DNA from: Cellulomonas sp. KRMCY2
Lineage (GTDB): Bacteria; Actinomycetota; Actinomycetes; Actinomycetales; Cellulomonadaceae
Reading direction: 5' to 3'
Assembly (NCBI RefSeq): GCF_000526515.1
Contig: NZ_JAGF01000001.1
Location: 3,596,001-3,660,000 of the forward strand
DNA length: 64,000 nt
Shown: in pieces, positions 1 to 11,675 of the stretch
Numbering within the stretch: the stretch's first letter is position 1
Layout: the number at the start of each line of letters is the position of its first letter
The notes under the pieces: model-generated
The model's database searches: none
What the model saw: the letters and a program-made list of their open reading frames with translations, nothing else
Told to the model about the DNA's origin: nothing
Position numbers and translations under genes: made by a program

Positions 1-142
1 CGACGGCCTTCTGGCGCTGGTTGAGGAAGATCGGGATGGCGATGGCGGCCAGGATGCCGATGATGATGATGACGACGAGGAGCTCGATCAGGGTGAAGCC
101 CTGGTCCTTCTCGTCGAGGGACTTACGGATGCGAGCGATCAT
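1..142 (-). CDS. Type IV prepilin, N-terminal part (gene runs off the left edge)
   Basis: Only the first 47 codons are in the window. The protein opens with a short basic leader (MIARIRKSLDEKDQG) followed by FTLIELLVV and a long hydrophobic stretch ending near PIFLNQRQKA. This is the class III (type IV) prepilin signal: prepilin peptidase would cut after Gly15, leaving Phe at +1 and the conserved Glu at +5. The start at 142 is preceded by AAGGGGAG at good spacing. It is the last gene of a minus-strand run with pilB, pilT and pilC, 196 bp beyond pilC, so it may have its own promoter as major pilins often do. The C-terminal head is not visible, so major versus minor pilin cannot be decided. Confidence 0.93.
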   Translation of the reverse strand, partial: MIARIRKSLDEKDQGFTLIELLVVIIIIGILAAIAIPIFLNQRQKAV

Positions 143-338
143 TCTGATGCTCCCCTTCGATGTCAGTTCGAGGTCATGCATTGAGCGGAGCCGATCGGCC
201 CCGGTGATTCACCTGCTACATCGGGTGAGACAGCATCCACCTTGAGTCGTGACGCTGGTCACAGCCACTTTCACCCGTTCGCCGTATGCCCTTCCAGGAC
301 GAATCGGACACAGGTGGCGTGATGCGACGGGCGTGCCC

Positions 339-1574
339 CTACTCGATCAGGTCGAAGACGCTGAAGATGGGCATGTACAGAGCGATGATCATGGAGCCGA
401 CGACGGTACCGAGCACGGCGATCATGAGCGGCTCGATCAGGGACGTCAGCTGCTCGGTGGTCGACTCGACCTCCTGGTCGTAGAACTCGGCGATCTTCGC
501 GAGCATCTCGTCCAGGGCGCCGGTGTCCTCACCGACGGTGATCATCTGCACGACCATCGGTGGGAAGACCGGGTGGTCGCTGAGCGGCGCGGCGAGGGAC
601 TGCCCGCTGCGCACGGAGTCCCGCACGGCCTTGGCGGCGTTCTCCACGACCATGTTGCCGCTGGTCTCACCCACGATGTCCAGGGCCTGCAGGATGGGCA
701 CGCCGGCGTGGATCATCGTGCCGAAGTTGCGGGTGAACCGGGCGACGGCCACCTTGCGGAACAGATTGCCGAAGATAGGGGCCTTGAGCTTGATCGGGTC
801 GAGCCTCGCCCGGACGGCGTAGTCGTTCTTGTGCCTGGACCACCAGACGCTGAAGATAATTCCCAGGACGATGGCAGGTGGGACGAGGTACTTCATCAGC
901 TCCGACAGGAAGACCAGAACCTTGGTGGGTGCCGGGAGCTCCCCGCCGAGGCTCGCGAACATGTCGGCGAACACGGGCACGATGAAGAGCAGCATGCCCA
1001 CGGTCGCCGCAATCGCCATGATGAAGACGACGACCGGGTAGGTCATCGCGGACTTGATCTTGGACCGCAGCTTGACCTCCGACTCGTAGTTCTCCGCGAC
1101 GGAGACGAGCACCTGGTCGAGGAAGCCACCGACCTCGCCGGCCTTGATCATGTTGAGCATCAGAGGCGGGAAGACGACCGGGTGTCGACCCATCGCAACG
1201 GACAGCGCGGTACCGGCCTCGACGTCGTTGCGAACCTGGAAGAGCACCTTCGCCAGGGTCTTGTTGTCGGTCTGCTCGGCAAGGATCTGCAGCGCGCGCA
1301 GCAGGCTCAACCCGGCATTGATCATGGTCGCCATCTGGCGCGCCATGATCGCCAGGTCCTTCATGCCGACCTTCTCGCCGAAGCCGGGGATCTTGAGCTC
1401 GCGGCTGAGGCCCGAGGTCGAGACCTCGGAGATCGACAGCGGGGCCACGCCCATCGTGCGCAGGCGGGACGCGACGGCCGCCTGGTTCTGGGCCTCGATC
1501 CGACCCTTGATGATCTTGCCGTCCTTGTTCCGGACGGCGTACTCGTAGGTGTGGCTCGCCGCGGTGGTGGCCAT
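339..1574 (-). CDS. pilC: Type IV pilus inner-membrane platform protein PilC (T2SS F family)
   Basis: 411 residues, the usual PilC/GspF length. Two tandem T2SSF domains lie at about residues 75-195 and 280-400, each ending in hydrophobic segments (for example the stretch around YPVVVFIMAIAATVGMLLF and the C-terminal IAVLGTVVGSMIIALYMPIF). Glycine-rich family signatures such as MINAGLSLLRALQ and MIHAGVPILQALD are present in each half. The protein forms the membrane platform on which PilB and PilT act. Its ATG shares one base with the pilT stop, so the two genes are translationally coupled. Confidence 0.93.
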   Translation of the reverse strand: MATTAASHTYEYAVRNKDGKIIKGRIEAQNQAAVASRLRTMGVAPLSISEVSTSGLSRELKIPGFGEKVGMKDLAIMARQMATMINAGLSLLRALQILAEQTDNKTLAKVLFQVRNDVEAGTALSVAMGRHPVVFPPLMLNMIKAGEVGGFLDQVLVSVAENYESEVKLRSKIKSAMTYPVVVFIMAIAATVGMLLFIVPVFADMFASLGGELPAPTKVLVFLSELMKYLVPPAIVLGIIFSVWWSRHKNDYAVRARLDPIKLKAPIFGNLFRKVAVARFTRNFGTMIHAGVPILQALDIVGETSGNMVVENAAKAVRDSVRSGQSLAAPLSDHPVFPPMVVQMITVGEDTGALDEMLAKIAEFYDQEVESTTEQLTSLIEPLMIAVLGTVVGSMIIALYMPIFSVFDLIE

Positions 1575-3196
1575 CAGCGCACCCCGGGATGCGTCGGCGG
1601 TGCGGTCGGGTCACTGTGCGCTGGCCGATGGATCGGCGGCATCGGTGGCAGCTCGGCGTGGCCGCCGCCACCGTTGTGCGGGTCACCCATCGAGCCGCCG
1701 CCCTGCGCCATCCGCGAGGTGCGGCCGACGAGCCGGTTGAAGTCCTCGACGTTCTGGCACTTCTCGAGGCCGACCTCGTACGTGATCTTGTTGCCCTTGA
1801 CGAGCTCGGCCAGGTGCTGGTCCATCGTGTGCATGCCGAGGGCCGCTCCGGCCTGCATCGAGGAGTAGATCTGATGCGTCTTGCCCTCGCGGATGAGGTT
1901 GCGGACGGCCGGGGTCGCGAGCATGACCTCGGTGGCCACGACCCGGCCGCGACCGTTGGCCCGCTTGCAGAGGGTCTGGCTGACGACGCCCTGCAGCGCG
2001 CTGGCGAGCTGGGTCCGGACCTGGTCCTGCTGGAAGGCCGGGAACACGTCGATGATGCGGTCGACAGTCTGCGCGGCGTCCTGGGTGTGCAGGGTCCCGA
2101 ACACCAGGTGGCCGGTCTCCGCAGCGGTCAGGGCGACCGAGATCGTCTCCAGGTCACGCAGCTCGCCGACCAGGATGATGTCCGGGTCCTGGCGCAGCAC
2201 GTGCTTGAGGGCGTTCGCGAAGGACAACGTGTCCGACCCGACCTCGCGCTGGTTGATCAGCGACTTCTTGTGCCGATGCAGGAACTCGATCGGGTCCTCG
2301 ACGGTCATGATGTGGTCGCTGCGGGTCCGGTTGGCCAGGTCGATGATCGACGCGAGCGTCGTCGACTTGCCCGACCCGGTGGGTCCGGTCACCAGGACGA
2401 GACCCCGGGGCAGCCCGGCGAAGTTCGCCACGATCGGCGGAACGCCGAGCTCCTCGAGCGGCTTGATCTCGTAGGGGATCGCCCGGAAGGCCGCGCCGAC
2501 CGAGTCGCGCTGCCGGTACAGGTTCACGCGGAACCGGGAGACCCCGCGGACCGCGTAGGCGAAGTCCAGCTCGAGATTCTCCTCGAACGTCTCGCGCTGC
2601 TTCTGCGTGATCACCGCGTACAGGCTGCGCTGGAGCGCGTCCGGGTACATCACGGGGAAGCCCTCGAGAGGCCGCAGCCCGCCGTCGAGGCGGATCATCG
2701 GCTGCGCACCCGAGGTGATGTGCAGGTCGGACGCGCCGCGCTCCATCATCGCGCGGAGGGCGGCGTCCAGGTCGATGTCGCCCTCCTGCGAGAGCTGCGC
2801 GAGGCCGATCCGCTGGGATCCCTCGGGCCCACGGACTCCGGGAGTGACCGGACGCGGGGCCGTCGGCTGCTGCGCCGCCGGGCCCGTCATCGGGCGGACC
2901 GGCGCCGCCTGGGTAGCGATCGGACGTGACGGCCCGGCGGGCGGGGCCGCCGCGGGCTGGACGCGGGTCTGGGCGGGGACGGTCGGGGCCGGGTTGACCG
3001 GTCCGGGGCCCGCACCGTACGCCGGGTTGACCGGCTGGTACGGGGCTGCCACTGCCGACGGTCCGGCGGGCTGCTGCGGGCGCCCGGGGGGCTGGCCGGG
3101 TCCGTACGGGGGCACCGGGCCGCCGATGTCGCGCGGGACGTAGGGCGTCGCGGCCCTGGTGGGCTCGGCGCCTGGCGCGGGGTAGTAGTCGGTCAC
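1574..3196 (-). CDS. pilT: PilT-type pilus retraction ATPase with long proline-rich N-terminal extension
   Basis: The GTG at 3196 (VTDYYPAPG...) is chosen because GAGAGG lies just upstream; an in-frame start at 3277 has no better support. That gives 540 residues. The first ~145 are Pro/Gly/Ala-rich and low complexity; the PilT core follows, starting near DIDLDAALRAMMERGASDLH. It has Walker A (GPTGSGKSTT), the Asp box and Walker B (IILVGELRD), the His box (GTLHTQDA) and the PilT-diagnostic AVRNLIREGK motif. A ~40-residue Gly/His/Pro-rich tail ends the protein. Typical PilT proteins are ~345-380 residues, so both extensions are extra. It sits between pilB (124 bp upstream) and pilC (1-base overlap). 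Confidence 0.92.
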   Translation of the reverse strand: MTDYYPAPGAEPTRAATPYVPRDIGGPVPPYGPGQPPGRPQQPAGPSAVAAPYQPVNPAYGAGPGPVNPAPTVPAQTRVQPAAAPPAGPSRPIATQAAPVRPMTGPAAQQPTAPRPVTPGVRGPEGSQRIGLAQLSQEGDIDLDAALRAMMERGASDLHITSGAQPMIRLDGGLRPLEGFPVMYPDALQRSLYAVITQKQRETFEENLELDFAYAVRGVSRFRVNLYRQRDSVGAAFRAIPYEIKPLEELGVPPIVANFAGLPRGLVLVTGPTGSGKSTTLASIIDLANRTRSDHIMTVEDPIEFLHRHKKSLINQREVGSDTLSFANALKHVLRQDPDIILVGELRDLETISVALTAAETGHLVFGTLHTQDAAQTVDRIIDVFPAFQQDQVRTQLASALQGVVSQTLCKRANGRGRVVATEVMLATPAVRNLIREGKTHQIYSSMQAGAALGMHTMDQHLAELVKGNKITYEVGLEKCQNVEDFNRLVGRTSRMAQGGGSMGDPHNGGGGHAELPPMPPIHRPAHSDPTAPPTHPGVR

Positions 3197-3320
3197 AGCG
3201 GGCCTCTCGCTCCTGGGCGTCCTGCAGCAGGACGCTCCCGGTCGTGTATCGACTCCTGGGTGCTCCGGCTTGAGCACTCGGAACGGACAAATGCCCGCCG
3301 CCGCCCGGCGGCGGGTCCCC

Positions 3321-4988
3321 TCATGCGACGACGCGCAGGATCTCCTCGATCGAGGTGTCGCCGAGCAGCACCTTGGTCCAGCCGTCGTCGCGCAGCGTGA
3401 TCATGCCCTGCTCCCGCGCCGTGCGGGCGATGTCGGAGGACGACGAGTGGGCCACCGCGTGCCGCTCGATGTCCTCGGTGACCTTCATGACCTCGTGGAT
3501 CGCCATCCGGCCCTTGTACCCCGTGCGGGAGCACGCGGCGCAGCCGGCCGGCCGGTAGATCGTGGGGATCTCCTCCCCCGGGTTCCAGGGGAACTTGGCC
3601 GCGATGAGCTCGATCTCGCTCGGCAGGTACGGCTCCTTGCACTTCGTGCACAGCCGGCGAGCCAGGCGCTGTGCCACGACGCAGTCCAGTGCCGAGCCCA
3701 CGAGGAAGGGTTCGATGCCCATCTCGATCAGCCGGGTCACGGCGCTCGGCGCGTCGTTGGTGTGCAGCGTGGAGAGCACGAGGTGGCCGGTGAGGGCCGC
3801 CTCGATGGCGATCTGGGCGGTCTCGTGGTCACGGATCTCACCGAGCAGGACGACGTCGGGGTCCGACCGCAGGATCGAGCGCAGCGCGCCGGCGAAGGTC
3901 AGGCCTGCCTTGGGGTTGACCTGGACCTGGTTGATGCCTGCGAGTCGGTACTCGACCGGGTCCTCGACGGTGATGACGTTGATCTCCGGGCGGGACACCG
4001 CGTTGAGCGTCGCGTAGAGCGTCGTCGACTTGCCCGATCCGGTGGGCCCCGTGACCAGGAGCATCCCGTACGGCTTGGAGTAGGACTCCTTGTACTTGAG
4101 GTAGTTGTCCTCGAGGAACGACAGGTCACGCAGGTCGAGGCTCGCGGTGGAGTTGTCGAGGATGCGCATGACGACCTTCTCGCCCCACACGGTGGGCAGG
4201 GTCGCCACCCGCAGGTCGATCTTGCGGCCGTTGTGCGTGACGGACATGCGGCCGTCCTGCGGCTTGCGTCGCTCGGCGATGTCGATGTCGCTCATGATCT
4301 TGAGCCGGGAGATGACCCCGGACTGGATCTGCTTGGGCGAGCGCTGCATCTCGTGCAGCACGCCGTCGATGCGGTACCGGACGCGCAGGTCGGTCTCCGC
4401 CGGCTCGATGTGGATGTCCGATGCGCGGTCCTGGATCGCCTGGGTGATGAGCAGGTTGACGAAGCGGACGATCGGGGCGTCGTCCTCGACGACGTCCCCG
4501 ACCTGGGAGAGGTCGGTCTCGGCCTGGGTCTCCTCGAACGCGGAGGCCAGGTCATCGATCTCCTCGTCCGCCCGGCAGAAGCGGTCGATGGCTGTGGCGA
4601 GGTCGTCGTGCGTCGCGACGACGGTCCGGACCGGCAGGCCCGACAGGGTGCGGGCGTCGTCGACGGCGAGCACGTTGCCGGGGTCCGCCATCGCGAGCAC
4701 GAGGGCGCCGTCGATCAGGGAGATGGGCAGCACCATGTACCGGCGGCACAGCGAACCGGGCACCAGCGCGACGGCGTTCCGGTCGACCGGGTAGTCGGCG
4801 AGCTCGATGAACTCCATCCCGACCTGGTTGGCCAGGGCGCGGACGAGCTGGGCCTCGGTGAGCATCCCGATCTCGACCAGGACGCGGCCGAGCGACTCGC
4901 CTCGAACCGCCTGCTCGTCGAGGGCCGCCATGAGCTGGCCCTCGGTGACGATTCCTTCATCCAGCAGGATGTCTCCGAGCTGCTTCAC
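3321..4988 (-). CDS. pilB: Type IV pilus assembly ATPase PilB (GspE family)
   Basis: The GTG start at 4988 (VKQLGDILLDEGIV) is preferred because AAGGA stands a few bases upstream and because homologues begin at this motif; 555 residues result. Residues 1-150 form the MshEN/GspE N-terminal domain (LGDILLDEGIVTEGQLMAAL, then a repeat-like LGRVLVEIGMLTEAQL). The C-terminal ATPase has Walker A GPTGSGKSTTLY, the Asp-box region, Walker B VVLLGEIRD, the His box STLHTNDAPSAV, and the tetracysteine zinc site CTKC...CAAC. It powers pilus extension with the PilC platform. First gene of the pilus run, 104 bp downstream of aroE. Confidence 0.95.
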   Translation of the reverse strand: MKQLGDILLDEGIVTEGQLMAALDEQAVRGESLGRVLVEIGMLTEAQLVRALANQVGMEFIELADYPVDRNAVALVPGSLCRRYMVLPISLIDGALVLAMADPGNVLAVDDARTLSGLPVRTVVATHDDLATAIDRFCRADEEIDDLASAFEETQAETDLSQVGDVVEDDAPIVRFVNLLITQAIQDRASDIHIEPAETDLRVRYRIDGVLHEMQRSPKQIQSGVISRLKIMSDIDIAERRKPQDGRMSVTHNGRKIDLRVATLPTVWGEKVVMRILDNSTASLDLRDLSFLEDNYLKYKESYSKPYGMLLVTGPTGSGKSTTLYATLNAVSRPEINVITVEDPVEYRLAGINQVQVNPKAGLTFAGALRSILRSDPDVVLLGEIRDHETAQIAIEAALTGHLVLSTLHTNDAPSAVTRLIEMGIEPFLVGSALDCVVAQRLARRLCTKCKEPYLPSEIELIAAKFPWNPGEEIPTIYRPAGCAACSRTGYKGRMAIHEVMKVTEDIERHAVAHSSSSDIARTAREQGMITLRDDGWTKVLLGDTSIEEILRVVA

Positions 4989-5092
4989 ACGTGTCCTTCC
5001 GGAGGCGCTCGTGATCCGAAGGGGGTCGGACCACAGGCCGCCGGGACCGCGCCGCGGGGCCTCCTTCCCTATCGGCAGCCGAGGCGGACCCC

Positions 5093-6022
5093 TCAAGCCT
5101 GGATCGGCACCTCGTGTGCCAGGGCCTGGGCCAGGGCGCGCTCCATCGCGTCGAGCGGGGCCGGTCTGCCCGTCATCAGCCGCACCTGTTCCCCCGCCTG
5201 GTGCAGGAGCATCCGTTCGCCGGACACGAAGGCGCCGCCGCGGGACTGCCAGGCGACGCCGAGCGCCGTGGGTCGGGGGTCGTAGGCACAGTCGAGCAGG
5301 ACACCGTCGACCCGCCCGTTGCGGGCGCCGGCAGCCCGGTTGCCGTCGTCATCCTGGGTCAGCAGGTTCGCGAGCTCGTCGGCCCCGTGCGGCGGCAGGG
5401 TCGAGACGACCACGTCCGCGCCCGCCATGGCGGCTGCGACCCGGTCGAGCGGTGCGAAGGTCAGGAAGCGCGGCTCGACACCCATCCGGTGGGCTGCCCG
5501 CATCGTGGCGCCCGCGCGGGCCATCGTGCGGACGAAGACCGTCGGCGTCGAGCAGCCGAGCTGAGCCAGAGCGGCGAGCGTCGAGGCAGCAGTGGCGCCT
5601 GCGCCGAGCACGACGGCGGTGCCGATTGCCGGGCCGTCCTGGGCGTGGCACCCCACCAAGCCCTCACGGAGTGCCGCGACGATGCCGTGGACGTCGGTGT
5701 TCGCGCCCACGAGCCCCGGCCGCCCGCCGGCGACGGGCTGGACGAGCACGGTGTTGACCGCCCCGACCACCTCGGCCAGGGGTTCGACGTGGTCGAGCAG
5801 CCCGAGCACCGCCTGCTTGAGCGGCATCGTCAGGCTCAACCCGGCCCAGTGGGCGTCGAGCCCCTCGACGAAGGCCGCGAGGTCCTCCTCGGTGACATCG
5901 ACGGCCTCGTACGTCCACCCGGTCAGGCCGAGCGCGACGTAGGCGGCACGGTGCAGCGCCGGGGACAGCGAGTGGGCGATGGGGTGACCGAGCACGGCGG
6001 CCCGGCGCACGACGTCGCTCAC
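5093..6022 (-). CDS. aroE: Shikimate dehydrogenase
   Basis: 309 residues. Reduces 3-dehydroshikimate to shikimate with NADPH in aromatic amino-acid synthesis. The N-terminus VSDVVRRAAVLGHPIAHSLSPALH carries the substrate-binding SLSP motif near residue 18. MPLK, with the catalytic Lys, follows near residue 70, then GANTDVHG, and a nucleotide-binding glycine loop VLGAGATAAS near residue 145. The GTG start overlaps the mltG stop by 4 bases (GTGA), so it is read with mltG. Confidence 0.93.
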   Translation of the reverse strand: MSDVVRRAAVLGHPIAHSLSPALHRAAYVALGLTGWTYEAVDVTEEDLAAFVEGLDAHWAGLSLTMPLKQAVLGLLDHVEPLAEVVGAVNTVLVQPVAGGRPGLVGANTDVHGIVAALREGLVGCHAQDGPAIGTAVVLGAGATAASTLAALAQLGCSTPTVFVRTMARAGATMRAAHRMGVEPRFLTFAPLDRVAAAMAGADVVVSTLPPHGADELANLLTQDDDGNRAAGARNGRVDGVLLDCAYDPRPTALGVAWQSRGGAFVSGERMLLHQAGEQVRLMTGRPAPLDAMERALAQALAHEVPIQA

Positions 6023-7185
6023 CCGGTCGGGTTCGCGGCCTGCCACTCGCGCAGCAGCGCGACGTTGGCCTGGTGCTCGTCGAAGCTCTCGGCGAACCGG
6101 GTCTCGCCGGTGTCGTAGTTCACCGTGACCCAGAACAGCCACGGGCCGTCGGCCGGGGCGAGCGTCGCATCGATCGAGACCAGGCTCGGTGCGGCGATCG
6201 GCGTCGGCGGCAGGCCGGTCCTGGTGTAGAGGTTGTACGGGTCGTCGGCCGCGAGCTCCGTGGTGGTCAGGTCGAGCCCCGAGATCCCGGCGCCGTAGGC
6301 CACCGAGGCGTCGATGTCGAGCTTCATGTCGATGTCGAGGCGGTTCTGGATCGCCCGGGCGACCTTGGCCCGGTCCTCCGGGGTCCTGGCCTCCTCCTCG
6401 ACCAGGGAGGCGATGGTCAGCACCCGCTGGCGGTCCGCCGGGGCGATGCCGCGCTCGTCGAGTGCACCGACCGTCGCGGCGACCATCTCGGCGATCATCT
6501 CGGTCGGCGTGGTGCCCGGCTCGAAGGTGTACGTGGCGGCGAACAGCCAGCCCTCGTAGTTGCCGGCGGCCTCGGCGGGCAGCCCGGTCGCGGCGGTGTC
6601 GGCCATCGCGGTCTGGAAGTCCTCGACCGGGACCGTCGTGACCGAGGACAGCTTCTCGAGCATCTGGTCGACCCGCTCGCCCTCGGGGAACGTCACCTTG
6701 ACCTGGACGCGGTACGTCGGGTCGAGCAGCGCGTCGACGGCGTCGCTCGCCCGCATCTCCAGCAGCAGCCGGTAGGTGCCGGGCTGGATGCTCGGAGCAC
6801 TCGGGTTGGCGGAGAAGGCGCCGGTGAAGGCGCTCGTGCTCTGCACCACGCCGGCCTCGACCAGCACCTGCGCCATCTGGGTACCGCTGGAACCGGCCGC
6901 GATCGTGACGTCGACGGTGCCGTGCCCCGGACCGGGGTAGTCGGCGGCCGCCTCGTCCTGGGGCAGCGAGAACCCGGAGATCACCGGCATCACGTACTGC
7001 ACGACGAGGTACGCGCCACCACCGAGGATCCCGAGCGACACGACCAGCGCGATGATGCTGCGACGCCGACGCTTGCGGCGCGAGCGGGCGCGCTCCTCGC
7101 GCTCGGCGCGTCGGGCGGAACGCGCGCCGGAACCCGAGGGCGGCTGCTCCGGGCGCACGATCTCGTCGAGGAAGAGGTCGTTCAC
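6019..7185 (-). CDS. mltG: Endolytic murein transglycosylase MltG (YceG-like)
   Basis: Cleaves nascent peptidoglycan strands and is thought to act as a terminator of glycan synthesis at the inner membrane. The GTG at 7185 (VNDLFLDEIV) has ATGGAGG upstream; 388 residues. A basic cytoplasmic region (residues 1-45) precedes one membrane helix (about 46-68, IIALVVSLGILGGGAYLVVQYV). The YceG domain contains LEGWLFAATY-like NYEGWLFAATYTF, the catalytic Glu region ASLVEEEARTPEDRAKVARAIQNRL, and the C-terminal FWVTVNYDTGETRFAESFDEH. Lies between ruvX and aroE, a conserved actinobacterial order. Confidence 0.93.
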   Translation of the reverse strand: MNDLFLDEIVRPEQPPSGSGARSARRAEREERARSRRKRRRRSIIALVVSLGILGGGAYLVVQYVMPVISGFSLPQDEAAADYPGPGHGTVDVTIAAGSSGTQMAQVLVEAGVVQSTSAFTGAFSANPSAPSIQPGTYRLLLEMRASDAVDALLDPTYRVQVKVTFPEGERVDQMLEKLSSVTTVPVEDFQTAMADTAATGLPAEAAGNYEGWLFAATYTFEPGTTPTEMIAEMVAATVGALDERGIAPADRQRVLTIASLVEEEARTPEDRAKVARAIQNRLDIDMKLDIDASVAYGAGISGLDLTTTELAADDPYNLYTRTGLPPTPIAAPSLVSIDATLAPADGPWLFWVTVNYDTGETRFAESFDEHQANVALLREWQAANPTG

Positions 7186-7261
7186 AGCGAGCCTCCATGA
7201 TCGGTGATTCGGCCCATGCGGCCCATCCAGTCGGTCCTTCCCACAGCGTCCCCGGTCCTGG

Positions 7262-7870
7262 TCAGCCCTGCCGTCCCGGTGCATCGGCACCGGCACCGGC
7301 GGACGGGGGCGGGCTGCCCACCAGCTCCCCGCTCCGCGTGCCGGAGCTGCGCTCTGCATCGATTGCGGACTGCAAGATCACCACTGCGGCCGCCTGGTCG
7401 ACGACCTGCCTGTGGCGGCGCCCGGACCGTCCGGACGCATACAACGCTTGATGGGCGGTCACCGTGCTCAACCGCTCATCCACCAGACGCACCGGCACTG
7501 GTGCGACCGCGTGCGCCAGCCCAACAGAATACGTGCGAACCGCCCCAGATGCCGAACTCTCGGTGCCCGAAAGATGCCGGGGTAGTCCGACATACACGAC
7601 AGCTGCACCGCGCTCGTGCACGATCTCCACGATCCGCGCCACGTCGGACGTCAACCCGGCACTGCCGGCTGTCGATCCGGCGTGGGCCGCGTCCGCGGCA
7701 CGCGGGACCGTCTCGACCGGTGTGGCGATGAGCCCGTCCGGGTCGCTGGCCGCCACGCCGATGCGCACGGTCCCGACGTCGACGCCGATCCGCGCGCCAC
7801 GTCCGAGCGACGGCCCGGGCGCGGGTGCGTGGGCCGGAGGCCCCGAGCCCTCGTCGGTCGGGCACCCCAC
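7262..7870 (-). CDS. ruvX: Putative pre-16S rRNA nuclease / Holliday junction resolvase-like YqgF
   Basis: 202 residues of the RNase H-fold YqgF/RuvX family, essential for maturing 16S rRNA 5' ends in E. coli. The catalytic first strand is GVDVGTVRIGVAASD at residues 29-43; VYVGLPRHLSGTESSA and VDERLSTVTA follow; the final Asp is in RRHRQVVDQAAAVVILQ. A ~25-residue Pro/Ala/Gly-rich N-terminus and a similar C-terminal tail extend the ~140-residue core. GTG start one base after the alaS stop codon, so probably translationally coupled. Confidence 0.9.
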   Translation of the reverse strand: MGCPTDEGSGPPAHAPAPGPSLGRGARIGVDVGTVRIGVAASDPDGLIATPVETVPRAADAAHAGSTAGSAGLTSDVARIVEIVHERGAAVVYVGLPRHLSGTESSASGAVRTYSVGLAHAVAPVPVRLVDERLSTVTAHQALYASGRSGRRHRQVVDQAAAVVILQSAIDAERSSGTRSGELVGSPPPSAGAGADAPGRQG

Positions 7871-7871
7871 G

Positions 7872-10544
<2,673 letters not shown>

Positions 10545-10674
10545 GATGTCCTCACGTCTGGGTGGTGCGACCGGGCATGCTGCCCGATCAGGGCTGGGTG
10601 CCGGGCTGCGTGACGTCGGTGGGTCGCCGCGCTCGGCCGGTCGGGGGTCGTCGCTGGTCAGAAGCCGCTGCTGG

Positions 10675-11094
10675 TCAGAAGTCGTACAGGGGTTCGTCGT
10701 CGTCCACGCGGCCGGCGGGTCGCCGTCGGGTGCCGGGCGACTGCTCGGCGTCGGCGAGTTCGTCGGTGCCGGACGGCGTGTTGTACGCCGGCGCGGTGAA
10801 GTCGGGATCCGGGTCGTGGCGGCGGCGACGCCCGCTCAGGCCGTCGAGGCCGGCAGCGGCGTCGCCCCCCTCCGGGGTCACCAGGAGGGTCGCCACGAGA
10901 TCCCGTTCGCGCTGGTCCTTCGCGCTGCGGAACTGCTCGACGGCGCCGCGGAGGGCCGACGTCGTGCGCCGGCCGACGTCCTCGGCCCGGTCGCTGACAC
11001 CGGCCGGGGTGTAGCGGCGCACGGCCGTGCGCAGACGGTCGACCGCGACGACCGCCCCGACGGCACCGACGCCGACCCAGAAGAGGCGCCGCAT
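10675..11094 (-). CDS. Small DUF6167-like protein of unknown function
   Basis: 139 residues. One short N-terminal hydrophobic segment (FWVGVGAVGAVVAV, residues 5-18) is followed by a basic and then acidic low-complexity tail ending DDDEPLYDF. Looks like the actinobacterial DUF6167 family found between the DUF948 gene and alaS; the function is not known. Its ATG shares one base with the stop of the upstream DUF948 gene, so the pair is probably co-translated. Confidence 0.75.
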   Translation of the reverse strand: MRRLFWVGVGAVGAVVAVDRLRTAVRRYTPAGVSDRAEDVGRRTTSALRGAVEQFRSAKDQRERDLVATLLVTPEGGDAAAGLDGLSGRRRRHDPDPDFTAPAYNTPSGTDELADAEQSPGTRRRPAGRVDDDEPLYDF

Positions 11095-11456
11095 CAGTGC
11101 TTGAACCTGTCCGCGAGACCGCCGAACGCCTGCCGGACGCCGTAGGAGAAGGCCGCCACCTTGATCAGCGGGCCGCCGACGGTCGCCGCCACGAGGGCGG
11201 TCAGCGCCGAGAGGTTCTGGCTGATCTCGGCAGCCGACGTCGTCATGGTGTCGACCTTGACGAGCTGGGTGTTGGCGGTGGCGACGGTCGCTGCGGTCTC
11301 GTCGAGGACCGGCACCGTGTGGTCGGTGAGCTCCTTGACCGAGATCCTGGTCTCGTCGAAGACCCTGCCGAGCTTGACCAGGGGCAGCGCCAGGAAGCCG
11401 ACGAGCGCCACGAACGCGATCGCCGAGATGAGGCCTGCGACGTCTCCGATGGACAT
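11094..11456 (-). CDS. DUF948 domain membrane protein
   Basis: 120 residues from MSIGDVAGLIS at 11456, which has GGAAGG upstream; longer in-frame starts are not supported. One N-terminal membrane helix (residues 5-28, VAGLISAIAFVALVGFLALPL) is followed by an amphipathic, coiled-coil-like helix (about 32-85), typical of DUF948 proteins, and ends with GGPLIKVAAFSYGVRQAFGG. Some DUF948 relatives are described as general stress proteins; no specific role can be read here. Forms a small operon with the DUF6167-like gene. Confidence 0.82.
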   Translation of the reverse strand: MSIGDVAGLISAIAFVALVGFLALPLVKLGRVFDETRISVKELTDHTVPVLDETAATVATANTQLVKVDTMTTSAAEISQNLSALTALVAATVGGPLIKVAAFSYGVRQAFGGLADRFKH

Positions 11457-11612
11457 CCGGGATCCTTCCGTGCCTGCTGGGCTTGCTGGGAATCGTCTGT
11501 GCGCGACCTGCTGCCGGTGGTGCCGACCCGGTCGCGCGTCCCCGAGACTACCGGCCACCACCACGTCCACGCTGGATCCCCACCCGCCGGCAGGCCGGGA
11601 GGGGACGCAGCA

Positions 11613-11656
11613 ACGCCCCGCACCCAGGCCGGCGGACCGGGCTGCGTACGGGGCGC
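11613..11656 (-). terminator. Probable rpsD terminator hairpin
   Basis: About 20 bp beyond the rpsD stop a long imperfect inverted repeat can fold: CGCCCCG pairs with CGGGGCG around an inner CAGCCCGG/CCGGCCTG stem. There is no clear T tract, which is usual in high-GC genomes. Confidence 0.6.
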
Positions 11657-11675
11657 TGAGGCGCGACGACCGAGG

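Noticed and set aside
187-202. Palindrome GGAGCCGATCGGCCCC between pilC and the prepilin gene
   Set aside because: 14 of 16 bases are symmetric but there is no loop and no known operator match; too short to claim a function.
249-1868. Long plus-strand frame of 539 codons opposite pilC and pilT
   Set aside because: Arg/His/Gly/Asp-rich composition typical of the antisense of GC-rich genes; the pilC and pilT motifs on the other strand are unambiguous.
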